DNA of 64,000 nt from Cannabis sativa (GCF_029168945.1 NC_083606.1:14534041-14598040), one strand, 5' to 3'. Counted from the first letter of the stretch, positions 1-13,200 are shown. The notes: generated by a model not told the origin, from the letters alone. Program-made: numbers and translations.

Positions 1-125
1 AATGTAGGCCCAACATTAGGTATAAAGACATGTGAAAGGTCAGCAAAATTGGATTGGGGAGCATCTATTTAGGCAATCATAGATTGAGGAAGAATCCCAA
101 GTTGTGCTTGTTAATTAGTTGTTGG

Positions 126-974
126 CTATGGTGTGTTGGTTGAAGGAGTTTCAGCATGTTGTAAACGAGGTGTAGGGAAATTTGTGGTGTTTGGAGAAGG
201 CAGTAGACCATTGCTTTGAGTAAAGGGACTGGTATGCATCCTTAAGTTTGGGTTAGTCATGACATTGACAGTGGCAGTTGTGGTTTGATGTTGCCTGGTA
301 GTGGAGGACTCTCCTTGAAACAGAGTTCGTGGTTCCAAGTTATTTCAGTGTTGCAACAAAGGCAGAGCATTGATCAAGGAAGAACGTGCAAGTCTAGTAA
401 GCAAAGGCCAAGGATTGCTTTTAGAAAAATAAGTACGGTAGCGATCATAGCCATCAGCAAGAAGCTTCGATCCTTTAAGCCATGGTCCATAGGGAAGTTC
501 ATCATCATTGCCATTATCAGTTCTTTCCATGAATTTAACACAACGTTCAAACGGGTGGCCTAGAAGACAACAATCAAAACAAAATTTTGGCAATCTCTCA
601 TAGCGGTAGTCAACCCAAAATTCATCTTTGATTCTCGATAGGCGTATATTTGTCCATGAAGTAGAGATTTTGTTATGCACTATCTAATACAGACACGAAG
701 AAAAGGGTCCCATACTTACCAATTTTATTTCCAAGAGCTTCGGCCAAGAGTGAAGATTTACTCAGAAAAGGCAGCCAATAGATTTGTACCCAAAACAGTG
801 TGTGAGTCATGTCCTCATTTGAGACATTTTAGAGAGCACCTAGCGTGAGAAGCACAATGAGATTGTTTTGAAAATGTCACGTTCCTTGTCAAGCACCCGT
901 CGTTTGTCACCTTCACAACTAAAGGTAACGTGGAAGATTTCAGGCTTGTAATCTTGTATGGAGACTGGGAAGCA
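126..974 (-). pseudogene. DUF4283 / CX2CX4HX4C zinc-knuckle gene, C-terminal part (broken)
   Basis: Read on the minus strand, the stretch around 660-970 gives, across stops and frameshifts, the DUF4283-like pattern of a lysine/arginine-rich body ending in a 'LAEALGNKIGKYG'-like motif. It is followed at 345-680 by an open stretch with a CX2CX4HX4C knuckle (FCFDC...GH....C, near 560-600). A Ser/Thr/Pro/Asn-rich tail lies at 126-338 in another frame. This architecture is known from plant proteins related to LINE ORF1 and from their domesticated relatives; a nucleic-acid-binding role is inferred from the knuckle. The reading frame changes several times, so it is a pseudogene. Its 5' part lies beyond the Copia insertion, at 11250-11426, and the AAGCA target duplication falls inside the gene. 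Confidence 0.7.
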
Positions 975-2864
975 TGTTGGAAATTATTTTACCAGGATCT
1001 TAGATCTACTCACAAGTATGTTGATTAACACCCTAAATATGAACTTTCTAAAACGATGAAATAAACACATATAAAGTTTAGGAAACCTTACATTGGGTGC
1101 AGTGGAATATAATGACTCCTTCCGTTCAGATATCTAGCCCTTGATTCCTTTCTGTAGCAGAGTATTATCAATATCTGAACCTGGATCTCTTTCTCTGAAT
1201 CTTTGATGCTGAAACCTCCTTCTTGTTGAAAGTCTTTCTTCATGATCTTGCTCACTATGATTGAGGTATCACTTGCTGTGTGTGGCCACTACTCATACAC
1301 TAAGAATTTCAAAATTTAAGGAAGAAGAGAGAGAGAGTGGGTTCGGCCAAAGATAGGGAGGGAGAAGGCTCAGGTTTTTCTCTGAAGGAAAAATAGAAAA
1401 TTTAAGTGTTATTTTTATGAAGCCTTCACTATCTATTTATAGCATTCCACTAGGGTTAGGTTCGAATTATTTGGCATTAAAATAATGAAAATATCAGTTA
1501 AAAAATTCAAACCAAGTGGCCGGCCATATACAGTAATGGGCCTTACTTGGATTTTGCAGTTTTCTCAATTCTGCATCTGATTTTCTCAAAAACGCCAATT
1601 TTCAAATTCAACCATTTAAATGCCAATTCTAACTATTTAATAATTATAAATAATTATTAAATAATATTGTCATTTATCATATTTATTAGCTGAACCATAC
1701 AAAGTATCATAATTAACAAATATTCCTCTAAAACTCTTTCTTTACAATTTCGCCCTTACTTAGTGAAAAAATTCACAAATAGACATAGTCTAATTTGAGA
1801 ATTATAATTGATTAATCAAAACCAATTATATGAGTCTTAAAAGCAATATTATCTCAACTAGTGCGGGGTCCATGGGTCTATATAACCGAGCTTCCAATAA
1901 GTAGATCAAGAATTTATTACTAAAATTCACTAACTTATTAATTCTTCGTTGAATCCACGCATACAACTTAGAATTGCACTCTCAGTATAATAGAATGCTC
2001 TATATGTTCCACCATATAGACACATCATCAGTTATCCATTGTTATAATCCTAATGTGATCAATGATCCTCTATATGAATGATCTACACTGTAAAGGGATT
2101 AGATTACCGTTACACCCTGCTATGTATTTTATCCTTAAAACACTTGACCCCGTATAAATGATATTTCAGCTTATGTGAAATGAGTACTTCACCATTTATG
2201 TTCGTTTGGTCAAGCTCGAAGGAGATCATCCTTTGCTTACTATTCGCCAGATAGAAGCTATAGATTCCATGTTTATGATAGCGCTCCCACTCAATTGCAC
2301 TACCGTGTTCCCGAAATGTACGTATCACCCTGACCTAAAAGTAGGCTTAACTAACAAATCAAAGAACACGAATAGCCTTTCAAGATTGAGCCTAATCATA
2401 ACAGGATTAAGAACATTTGATCTATGATCAACTAGGCGATATTGACTTGAATAGATATTACGGTAAGTTTAATAAATCTAAGTCAAAGTTCAATATCGGT
2501 CCCTTCCGATGCATACTCCATGCATCCAACCTGAGCTTTACTTTAACCAGTGCTCTGGAAAGAACATAGCACTTCTCCAAATGCAAGTAAATTTTGTTGT
2601 AGATTATCATATCAGTAAAACCCTATGTTTGATAAATCTAGGAAACTTTATTCACATAGTCATGTTTACTTTCCAATGTGTTGATGGCACAATAAACAGG
2701 ATCAAGTATGTGAAAAGGGTTTCAGATGAATTCATACATTATGTACATATAATCATGAAATAAATCATGTGAACCATGCAACATTAAATGTTATTTCTGA
2801 TCTATATTAATAAGTAAATCTGATTATATTGAAATGAGTTTTATTTAGGGCATAAAACCCAACA
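975..2864 (-). repeat. 3' LTR of Copia element 1
   Basis: Direct copy of 9363-11249, differing by scattered substitutions and small indels (by eye roughly 97% identical). It has the TG...CA termini and a TGTTGG/CCAACA inverted end. Small open frames inside it (for example 2110-2328 and 2509-2763) recur in the other LTR and are not genes. Confidence 0.93.
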
Positions 2865-2880
2865 AACTCCCACTTGCACT
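2865..2880 (-). promoter_or_regulatory. Polypurine tract of Copia element 1
   Basis: On the minus strand the bases just before the 3' LTR read GTGCAAGTGGGAGTT and are followed directly by TGTTGGG. This is the usual Copia plus-strand primer. The same tract occurs in element 2 at 17972-17987. Confidence 0.8.
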
Positions 2881-3369
2881 AATATAAAACAAAAAAATGC
2901 ATTTCAAATAATCTCAACACCTTGATATACAAATCAAGTGTAGTAGTAGTAAACTCCTCGTAATAGGATCTGAAAAGTTGAATTAAACACAACCTTTTCT
3001 CCACCATTACTCTTCCTTAATCACAAAATCATTGATAATGTGAAATTCCTCTCTATATGTCTACTCTCTCGGGATACTGGATTCTATATCTTTGGCAACT
3101 ACTTTTGGTTAATCAGGAAATTAACACTAGTAGTTTAAGGCAATTTGGAATGATGCCAAAAATGTATAGAACTTTCCTTAGACTGAATAAGTACCTTTCT
3201 TGTAACCTTAACATTCAGTCCCTCTCTGGTAGACCTAGAGACTTCAGATAAGTTTTTACACTTCTCCAAAATCACTATTCTACCCCCAGAGTAATCACCA
3301 TCTTATCAGAAAGATTTACTAGCACAAAGGCAAATTTCGAAATCTGATATGGTGTAGTCTAAGAGTTTT

Positions 3370-4780
3370 AAACACACTCTTATAGACTAACATATAGTTC
3401 CTCTTCTTTATCTTAAGATTTACTTGATTGTCTTCCAATGTTCTTCTACTGGATTAATCTGATACCTACTCATTACTCCCACTCAACAGCAGGTGTCTGG
3501 TCTAAGGCATACAAAAGCATATCTAAGACCTCTCACTGTTGATATAAGAAATTCTTTCATGGCTTTATCTTTTCTGGAATAGTTGAGACTTTTCCTTAGA
3601 TAAATAAAATCTATGTTTAAGAAGTTGTGAAGCTTCTATAGATTGCCATTAGAAAGAAAATGCTTAAGCATCTTACTAAAGTAAGTTGCTTGCATTAGAG
3701 TAAGTAATTACCAGGTATACCACAAGCCATAGGTTTAGATAAACTCAAACCTATAATACTTGGAACAGGAAGTTTGTTAAGTCCATTGAATAGACTTATA
3801 AACGAAAATTTCCTTTTATGTCCTTGTAATAGCAAACTTTAGGTTACTCCATGTGAATGGATTAAACCATAGTTCTATTGGCTTTCTTCTTAGTTTCTTA
3901 TCTTGACAATCCATTACTTGTTTAAACTCACAATGGATTTTAATCACTAGTGTCTCCCAAGTCATAAGAAGGTGAGTTCCTAGAAACTCTCCCACTACGA
4001 CAAGGTACCTTGAATTATGTCGAAGAAAACTAAATGGTATTGATCTCTTCGGTTGTGACAATACAACAGAGGCAGTGGGATCATCATATGTTATATAAGA
4101 TGATAGAACACTTTTGGAATCAAGAAAAATATCTCCTTTATTTGCTACTTGTTTTTAGACTTAGTCATTATCTTAGAAAAGTAGTATTTGTTTGAACAAA
4201 CACTTTCTTATCTATTGACAATGGGATGGTCCACCCTAATCACTTAGAACAGCTAACAAACCACGGTTAACAGTTCTAGCTTTTCTTAAGATTTTGATTA
4301 GGTCATCCATGAATCTAGTAATGATTTACATTAAGTATACAACCATTACATCATTCTGAAATTGTATTACCATAGAAGGAATTAGGCAACAACTAGTAAC
4401 TAATCATCAACATGCAACTCGAAATTTCTGGGGAGGTAAGTTTGGATATAATTCAAAAATCAAATTAATGATCTTTGAACTGCATATCAACTAACTATTT
4501 CTCCACCCCTATCAGTTCGCAAGATCTTTAATCTAGAGTGATCGTTTTAAGAATACAACGAAAAACTCATATCCACCCCTGAATGTACATCCATCTGCGA
4601 ATGAGATGAACTACTTTCAGTGGATACAGACATATTAACTCTTTGCAGAGATTGATCTTGTCAAATCCACTTGGAACAAGATACAAATGCCACAGATTAA
4701 AAAAATGTGGTAGTGTCTTTTGATGACTTAGGTTTATAAAAGAATTCTTAGAATAGTGCAAGTGGATCCTGATCACAGAA
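3370..4780 (-). pseudogene. Copia pol remnants (GAG-pre-integrase, integrase end, RNase H)
   Basis: In the expected order for a minus-strand Copia pol there are three recognisable islands. Around 4580-4780 is a GAG-pre-integrase-like segment ('LWHL....FDKI'). Around 4160-4220 is the integrase C-terminal pattern 'KVFVQTNTTFL'. Around 3370-3545 is the RT/RNase H junction pattern (YAF.CLRPDTC, then a SRYQ.NP..EHW-like motif). Each is broken by stops and frameshifts. They are packed into about 1.4 kb where an intact pol would need about 3 kb, so internal deletion also occurred. I see no gag equivalent to the one in element 2. Confidence 0.6.
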
Positions 4781-5479
4781 TACCTAACTCATATTCCATA
4801 CAGTTTGAATCCATTAATAAAAGATGGATATTAAACACTTGAGAAAGTGTAACTGTATTGTATCTGAAATTAGAAATATAAGAAAATTTCTATTTGGAAT
4901 CTAAAATTAAAGTCAAAGACTTAAAATTTATACCAAATATAATGAGTAATTCTATCTTGGACCACCACTACTAATTTAATTCTAAGTCTGATTTGCCCAT
5001 ACAAGCAGGAGATTTCTAAGATTGAGGATTTATATCAATTGGGAATAGAATTTCGGGATTATAATCATATGCGTCATTTAATTTCTTAAGAGAAAATATA
5101 GAATGACATGAAATGATTTATAGACCATTCATCCAATGATATGTTTTGAAGCTAATTCGAAATGAATAAGCTAAGAAGAATTAGGATAATTTCGTTTATA
5201 AATAAGAATCCAACGATGCTTCGATTAGCGAATGTCAAAGTAATCTTATTTATACAATCTTCTTGTTTCATATCGTAAAAATACTAGTCTAAGGTGTCAT
5301 CAATTGATGAACAGCTAGATGTCGCATATACAATATTTATCTTTCGAGATCTAACACTATTATGTATGTCTAATGGTGAAAATCCACTAGGGATTTATCT
5401 CATTAGATAAACAAGCCAAGTTAGACCAACAATGAAGATTCGAAATTAAACTAAAACTTAATAACAGAAAATAACATGG

Positions 5480-8400
5480 TTCACTATAAATTCATACACA
5501 ATTTAGAAATTATAAGCATATAGCAAGTAGGAATGACAAGTGAAAATACTAAAACATACAATCCTAAATAATTTCCAAGGTTTTCAACAAACTGATATCA
5601 GTGTCCCGTTTAGGCGAGAGTCAAAGCTACCATTCATTGAATAGAGTTGTCAGCTCGTCTAAAATGTTAAACATTCTAGCAACCTTTTATTCGATCAAGA
5701 TTAGAATTCAGCGTTGTCCCGTTTAGGCGAGAGTCAAGGCAATTCTATCTTATGAGCTTCCACCATTTTCTCATAATTTGCAAGTCAAGTATGGTCGCCA
5801 CCATTAGGGTGATCCATACCATACAAAACACTTACAAACTACTTATCATTCCAGATTAAACGGTGCGAAATTGCTAATGAACGTTCCTCCATTAGGGAGG
5901 ATTATTCACTAAAACAAACGCGGTGTAAAACCCACAATGGAGATCGAATATCTTAATAATAAAGCTCATTATTTAAAGAGAGTTGTATTTTCTTTGATTC
6001 TCTTTATTTAATCTATTTATTTTAAATATATATTTATTTAATTAAAATTTCCAATTTAGAATGAAAAATTCTAAATATAAATTTTAATTTAATATTTATA
6101 AATTTTACTTAGATGGATATGAAAATAACATGAATTATTTCCATCTTAGTAATAATTTCCAATAAATATTTAGAAAAATATTCAATTTAAGTTGTTACAA
6201 AATTAATTTAAATTAATTTACAACTCAAATTTAATTTTCTATAAATATATATTGCATTTCGAAAAATTAAAGTATTCTAGGACACAATTTTCGAAAATGC
6301 ATGTTAAAATAAAAAATTAATCCTGGAAAAATTATTCTAATTTAATGTTGGCCCAAAATTAATTAATAAAATTAATTTACAACAAAAAATATAATTTTCC
6401 TATTTAATTAAATATAAAAAAAAATTCAAATATTTAAGTATGATGATGAAAATCAACTTAAATATTAATTTTCTATTTAATTAAATACATTAGAAAAATA
6501 CTTCAAGAAAAAATATCATCTATCTAGATTTATCCTTTGACTAATTAATTCAATTTCTAATAATATACTTTAATTCAATTTATTTTAAATTAATCAATAA
6601 ATAAAAAAATCATTGATTTAAGTTGATCCAAGAATTAATTAAAATAAATAATTAATTTACTACTTAATCTATTTTTCAAGATAAATTCAAAATCATCTTA
6701 CATTATGAAATGCAATTTCGAAAATTGATTAATAAAATAAAAAAATATATATTTTACTTCATTTATTTTAATTAATCATTAAATGAAAAAATCATTGATT
6801 TGAGTTGGTCCAAAATTAAAATAAATAATTTACAACTTTAATCTATTTTTCAAATAAAATTCGAAATTTCAGCATTTAAGAAATGCAATTTCGAAATTTG
6901 ATTAATAAAATAAAGAAAAAATATATTTTGAAAATTATTTAAATTTAGTTGAAAAAATAAATTTCAACTAAAAATAATTTTCTATTTAATTAAGTGTCAT
7001 GAAAAAGAAATATTTAAGTATCATGATGAAAATCAACTTAGATATTTAATTTTCAAATTAATTAAATATATTAAATTCAAGAAATAAATAATTAAGTGTA
7101 GAGAAGGCTTACTTATTTATCTCTAGTTTAATACTAGGAAAAATATATACTTAAAATAAATTGTACCAAAATTAATTATTTAAATAATTAATTTCACAAT
7201 TTATTATATTTTCCTATTTAAATATTAGAAATAATAAGTAGTCTAGAAATAACTATCTAGAAAATATCTTATTTGACTAAGTATCTTTTCCACAAAATTT
7301 GAAAAAATATCTAATTTAAGTTGTATTAGAAAAAATCTAAAACTTAAATATTTTAAAATTTAAATTTAATTAAATATCAAAAATTAAGTTGTAACCACTT
7401 AATTTGAAAATATTCCATTTTAAGTTAATATTCGAAAAGATATTAACTCAAAAAATATCTAAAATATTCCATTTTAAATTAATATTCGAAAATATATTAA
7501 CTTAAAAAATATCTAAAGAATCTTAATAACCAATGCCTAAAATTCCTCAACTTAATTTTGAAATTTGAAATTCAAAAGATATTCAGATTTAAGTTGATTA
7601 GTTAGAGATAACTAAATATCAACTTAAATAGGAATATTTAATGAAAAATTTAAATTAAGCTTCAGAAAGAATCTAGATGGTTATAATTCTATATTTAATT
7701 AAATACAAGAAAATACACATAGTTTAGCTTAGAATATAAAATTCTTTAAACTGTGGTTTTCTTAAATTAATTTCAAAATAAATGAAATTAATTATGTTGC
7801 TAATCAATTTTATTATGTTAAACTAGTTTAATTAACCTAGTACAGTTATTCAAATCAGGCAAATGGGTCTTCACAATTGGGGAGGTTCATGTGAGGGGGT
7901 GCTGGGTTCAGTATGTCGTACCCACTACTATGGCTCCCAACTTTCACACAAGGCCCAAAAGAGAGGAATTCAACCTTAAACTGAACAACTGTTATTAATT
8001 GAATAGGCCCAAAAACTAAATGGGCCTAAATAAAATCTATCAAGAACTATGATATTTTATTTAGCAACATTAACCTATATGCATCTATAATGAAATTAAA
8101 CATATAGGCTCACACAGGAACACTTTGGATGGGTCCTATCATGTTGCTAGGTCATACACAGATGAAAAAAGATTGTAAATATACCTGTTACAAATTATTA
8201 ACTTGACCAAGGGAGCCATGAGTTAAAATCAGATCATTGGATCTGTCAACAAGTTAACCATAGCTATTTGCAATCAAGCAATAATAGGCTTTGAAAATTT
8301 ACACACAAGCTAAAACACATACTCCTGCAACAAGGTTAGCTGGATAGTTGGATGTAGGATTTATTTAATTTTAAATTAAATAATTAATTTCGAAAATAAT

Positions 8401-9343
8401 TAATTAAATAAAAAAACTCGAAAATTTTTAAAAAATTTGAAAAAATTCGAGAAATTTTAAAAAAAATTAAATTTAAAATTAAACCTACAATTTTGAAAAA
8501 TTAGGTTTCAACCAACCTAAATATCATTTCAAAATTTTCTAACTACTTTTAAAATTTAAATGTTATTTTATAAATAAAAATTAAATAAAGAATTAAAAAA
8601 GATAAATGAATATCTTTTTCAGATTTTAAATGTAATTTAAATAAATAAAATAACAAAATTTAAAAGTTAGCAAAATATCTTACATCTTTTTAAAATTACA
8701 TGATTATAATTATCTTATTTTAAATTTAAATAAGGTCAAATTATTTTAAAAAAAAAATAATTTAAATATTTAAAATCTGACCTTAAATTTAAAAATAAGA
8801 TAAGATATAATCAAATTTAGAAAAAGATAGATTATTAAGCAAAAAAAGATAGATACTAACTATTTTCAAATTCAAATTACACTAATATCTTGAATTAAAT
8901 TTAAAAAATATTAAATTAATTCATAATGATAATTAGAATTGAATTAGGAATGGTAATAGTATAAATATAGAACTACATAAAAAATCGGAAGTTAATTCCA
9001 TGAAAAAGCATGACAAATCGAAGAAAAACGAAAAAAAATGCGAGTTGTACGGACAGTTTTCGCGCGCATGATAATTTCAGCACAACTCCGTTTTTTTCGA
9101 ATCTTCAAAAAATCATAACTAATTCAAATTAAATCGAAATTGAGTTTTGTAAAAAAGTAACTTGCTTAATGTTTTTCATACTATCCAATAAAAATAATTC
9201 CAGAAACAGATATTCAATTATTTTTAACGAAAAATTCACAAACACCAATCAATCATCAAATAACACTCAATACAACATGATACCATCCAAAAACAAACAA
9301 ACAATCGTTTTAAAGTCCAAATTTCTTGCAAGTAAATCAATTA
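5480..9343 (-). other. Long AT-rich leader of Copia element 1
   Basis: About 3.8 kb of very AT-rich, non-coding DNA lies between the primer-binding site and the decayed pol. It contains many imperfect repeats of short words (for example aatttaagttg, aattaattt). One less AT-rich island at 5575-5990 is strongly conserved with element 2 at 20700-21110. No ORF of note is present; the small frame at 9169-9447 runs into the LTR and is not supported. Confidence 0.7.
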
Positions 9344-9360
9344 CCATGGCTCTGAGGCCA
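9344..9360 (-). promoter_or_regulatory. Primer-binding site of Copia element 1
   Basis: On the minus strand, two bases after the 5' LTR, the sequence reads TGGCCTCAGAGCCATGG. It matches the plant initiator-Met tRNA primer site (TGGTATCAGAGCC) except for two positions. This fixes the element's orientation. Confidence 0.8.
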
Positions 9361-9362
9361 GT

Positions 9363-11249
9363 TGTTGGAAATTATTTTACCAGGATCTTAGATCTACTCA
9401 CAAGTATGTTGATTAACACCCTAAATATGAACTTTCTAAAACGATGAAATAAACACATATAAAGTTTAGGAAACCTTACATTGGGTGCAGCGGAATATAA
9501 TGACTCATTCCGTTCAGATATCTAGCCCTTGATTCCTTTCTGTAGCAGAGCATTATCAATATCTGAACCTGGATCTCTTTCTCTGAATCTTTGATGCTGA
9601 AACCTCCTTCTTGCTGAAAGTCTTTCTTCACGATCTTCCTCACTATGATTGAGGTATCACTTGCTGTGTGTGGGCACTACTCATACACTAAGAATTTCGA
9701 AATTTAAGGAAGAAGAGAGAGAGAGTGGGTTCGGCCAAAGATAGGGAGGGAGAAGGCTCAGGTTTTTCTCTGAAGGAAAAATATAAAATTTAAGTGTTAT
9801 TTTCCTGAAGCCTTCACTATCTATTTATAGCATTCCACTAGGGTTAGGTTTGAATTATTTTGCATTAAAATAATGAAAATATCAGTTTAAAAATTCAAAC
9901 CAAGTGGTCGGCCATGTACAGTAACGGGCCTTACTTGGATTTTGCAGTTTTCTCAATTCTACATATGATTTTCTCAAAAACGCCAATTATCAAATTCAAC
10001 AATTTAAATGTCAATTCTAACTATTTAATAACTATAAATAATTATTAAATAATATTGTCATTTATCATATTTATTAACTGAACCATACAAAGTATCATAA
10101 TTAACAAATATGCCCCTAAAACTCTTTCTTTACAATTTCGCCCTTACTTAGTGAAAAAATTCACAAATAGACATAGTATAATTTGAGAATTATAATTGAT
10201 TAATCACCAATTATATGAGTCTTACAAGCAATATTATCTCAACTAGTGCGGGGACCATGGGTCTATATAACCGAGCTTCCAATAAGTAGATCAAGAATTT
10301 ATTACTAAAATTCACTAACTTATTAATTCTTCGTTGAATCCACGCATACAACTTAGAATTGCACTCTCAGTATAATAGAATGCTCTATATGTTCCACCAT
10401 ATAGACGCATCATCAGTTATCCATTGTTGTAATCCTAATGTGATCAATGATCCTCTATATGAATGATCTACACTGTAAAGGGATTAGATTACCGTTACAC
10501 CCTACTATGTATTTTATCCTTAAAACACTTGACCCCGTATAAATGATATTTCAGCTTATGTGAAATGAGTACTCCACCATTTATGTTCATTTGGTCAAGC
10601 TCGAAGGAGATCATCCTTTGCTTACTATTCGCCAGATAGAAGCTATAGATTCCATGTTTATGATAGCGCTCCCACTCAATTGCACTACCGTGTTCCCAAA
10701 ATGTACGTATCACCCTGACCTAAAAGTAGGCTTAAGTAACAAATCAAAGAACACGAATAGTCTTTCAAGATTGAGCCTAATCATAACAGGATTAAGAACA
10801 TTTGATCTAGGATCAACTAGGCGATATTGACTTGAATAGATATTACGGTAAGTTTAATAAATCTAAGTCAAAGTTCAATATCGGTCCCTTCCGATGCATA
10901 CTCCATGCATCCAACCCGAGCTTTACTTTAACCAATGCTCTGGAAAGAACATAGCACTTCTCCAAATGCAAGTAAACTCTGTTGTAGATTATCATATCAG
11001 TAAAACCCTATGTCTGATAAATCTAGGAAACTTTATTCACATAGTCATGTTTACTTTCCAATGTGTTGACGACACAATAAACAGTATCAAGTATGTGAAA
11101 AGGGTTTCAGATGAATTCATACATTATGTATATATAATCATGAAATAAATCATGTGAACCATGCAACATTAAATGTTATTTCTGATCTATATTAATAAGT
11201 AAATCTGATTATATTGAAATGAGTTTTATTTAGGGCATAAAACCCAACA
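9363..11249 (-). repeat. 5' LTR of Copia element 1
   Basis: Second copy of the 975-2864 LTR, with the same TGTTGG...CCAACA ends. It is bounded on the right by the target duplication AAGCA (11250-11254) and on the left by the primer-binding site. Confidence 0.93.
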
Positions 11250-11426
11250 AAGCATCATTTCCAATGTCCAGACATTTAGTCCACAAAACCAGGTTTGTAG
11301 ACAATCCTTGTGGTGAGAACATGGAACAAAAGCACATGATTGGATCGATAAAAGGGTGGATTATTAGTGACATCAGGTAAGGAGATAGTAGAGCGTGGAA
11401 TTTATTGAGTTGGCGAGTAGATCCAT
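11250..11426 (-). pseudogene. DUF4283 gene, N-terminal part (broken)
   Basis: The minus strand from the ATG at 11426 reads MDLLANSIN and continues, with frameshifts and stops, into a 'PPF...NHVLLFHVLTTRIVYKPGF' pattern typical of the start of DUF4283 proteins. It is followed in sequence space by the part at 126-974 once the Copia insertion and one copy of AAGCA are removed. This shows that the Copia element landed inside this gene. Confidence 0.55.
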
Positions 11427-11684
11427 CGAAAAATCGGCTAGAAAAGTAGAAGCAGAAGGCAATTGGCGATAGCAGGAGCATGGGCGGGAACAGTTGGAGT
11501 GAAATTTAAAAGAAAATGAAGAAAAGAATGAAAGAAAAAAAAGTTAGAAACCAAAATAGCAGTTACAAAGAAAACGGAGGAATTAACCAACACAAAACCT
11601 AACAAAGGGCACCTAATCAACATAATTATTGAGAATCTTATAGTGTGCTCTAAAGATATTACATAGCGCATAAAAAAAAATAAA

Positions 11685-13200
11685 CCTTAGTGCAAAATAA
11701 ATATACACAAAATTCAAAATAATATTCTATTTTTAGTTATTTTTTCTTTATTTCCTTCATGATATACCATATCACATACAAATTCATAACTTAGAGCAAC
11801 ATGAATATAAAACAAATTTACACTAATTTCTTATTAAATGAGTTTTTTTTTCTTTTCACGATAGACAATAGCATACAAAAATTATATACCAATATTAACC
11901 TAAACATATATACCATAGTGAAAAAAATACGATTCTTGATATGCCATAACACATAAGAACAATATACCCCGGTAATATATAACTATACCATAAACTTAAA
12001 CTAATATTCCACAAGTTTTTTTTTCTTTATTTCGTTCATTATATACCATAGCACATAAAAATAATATATCCTAGTGAAATATAACTATACTACAAACTTA
12101 AACTAATATTTCACAACTTTTTTAGTCTCTTTCGTTCATTATATATCATAGCAGATAAAACTAATATACCACACACTTAAATTCATATACAACTTTTAAG
12201 ATTTTTATTTTTTTTTTCTTAATATACTATAACACATAAAAAAGATATACTATAGTGCAAAATAAATATACGTTACACTTAAAGTAATATTCTATTCTTT
12301 TAATTTTATTTTTTTTCTTTATTTTCTTCGTAATATATCATATCACATATAAACCATATACATTAGAGTAATATGAATATATATAACATAAGTTTAAACT
12401 AATATTTTATTAAGAGTTTTTTTTTCACAATATATAACATAGCATACATAATCCATATTAGGGGTGATAAAATGTGTCATTGTGTCGTGTTCGTGTCATA
12501 TTTTATATGACCCAATTTTACATTTTGTGTCAGGCATGTTGACCGTTTTTTGACTTGTGTCTAATTTTCTCAACCCTAATTCGACCTATGAAAAATCGTG
12601 TCGTGTTTGTGTCAACCCACTGTGACCCATTTTACTATTATTCAAATTGGAGTTGTAGAGAAAAATAATAGATTTAGGTTCTATTAGAAAACTTATATAT
12701 AATTATGCGTATATAGTTTGTTATATATATATATATAACAAAATTTTTTTTTTTTTTAATTTCATGTTAAAAAAAATTAAATTTAAAATTTTTTTAACTT
12801 AACATTGAATCACTAAATATATAGTTTTATATAATTATAGTATTATTAATAATTTTTTATTTTATTTTATTTAAAAAAAATCGTGTCAAACATGTCAAAT
12901 TTGTGTTATGCAGATCGTGTCGCGTTTGACCCTTTTTATTTCGTGTCAAGTCGTGTCGACCCATTTTCGACTCGTGTCTAATTTTCTCGACCCTAACCCG
13001 TAAAATTTGTATCGTGTTCGTGTTTGTGTGCCGTGTCGAAATTCGTTTTGCCATCCCTAATCCATATACCACAAACTTAAACAAATATACCATAGTGAAA
13101 ACTTAATATACTATAAATCTATCTTAGTCAGAAATAATTATACTAAAAACAAATAAATTTCTACATTCTTTTTTCTCTTTTTCTTTTCTTTATGTTATAC
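11685..13200. repeat. Degenerate tandem repeat field rich in TATACCATA / AGCACATA
   Basis: Irregular units of roughly 110-130 bp recur. Each has 'tatacca(t)agcacata', 'ctatac(c/t)a(c/t)aaacttaaa(c)taatatt' and a pyrimidine run 'tttttctttattt.gttcat'. Clear unit starts are near 11755, 11865, 11940, 12045, 12140, 12220 and 12335, resuming near 13060 after the hAT insertion. No coding potential is seen. Its origin is unknown. Confidence 0.6.
12459..13059. mobile_element. Non-autonomous hAT element (MITE), 601 bp
   Basis: It is bounded by the perfect 8-bp duplication ATCCATAT (12451-12458 and 13060-13067). The ends are inverted: TAGGGGTGATAAAA on the left, and TAGGGATGGCAAAA on the opposite strand at the right. 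Subterminal regions carry many copies of CGTGTCGTGT / TCGTGTC words, the kind of clustered motif hAT transposases bind. It has no transposase ORF. Confidence 0.9.

Larger units (their letters stand above)
975..11249 (-). mobile_element. Copia-type LTR retrotransposon 1 (complete ends, dead coding region)
   Basis: Two near-identical direct repeats of about 1.89 kb (975-2864 and 9363-11249) begin TGTTGG and end CCAACA. They are flanked by the 5-bp duplication AAGCA at 970-974 and 11250-11254. The primer-binding site next to the right LTR and the purine tract next to the left LTR show that transcription ran on the minus strand, with the 5' LTR on the right. The 6.5-kb interior has no usable gag or pol. 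Only heavily decayed pol fragments can be read, and the first 3.8 kb after the primer site is extremely AT-rich leader. The copy was therefore non-autonomous, but its intact ends and duplication show it was inserted by reverse transcription and integration. Confidence 0.93.

Noticed and set aside
2110..2763. Small ORFs repeated at 10495-11148
   Set aside because: They lie inside the two LTRs of Copia element 1 and repeat only because the LTRs repeat.
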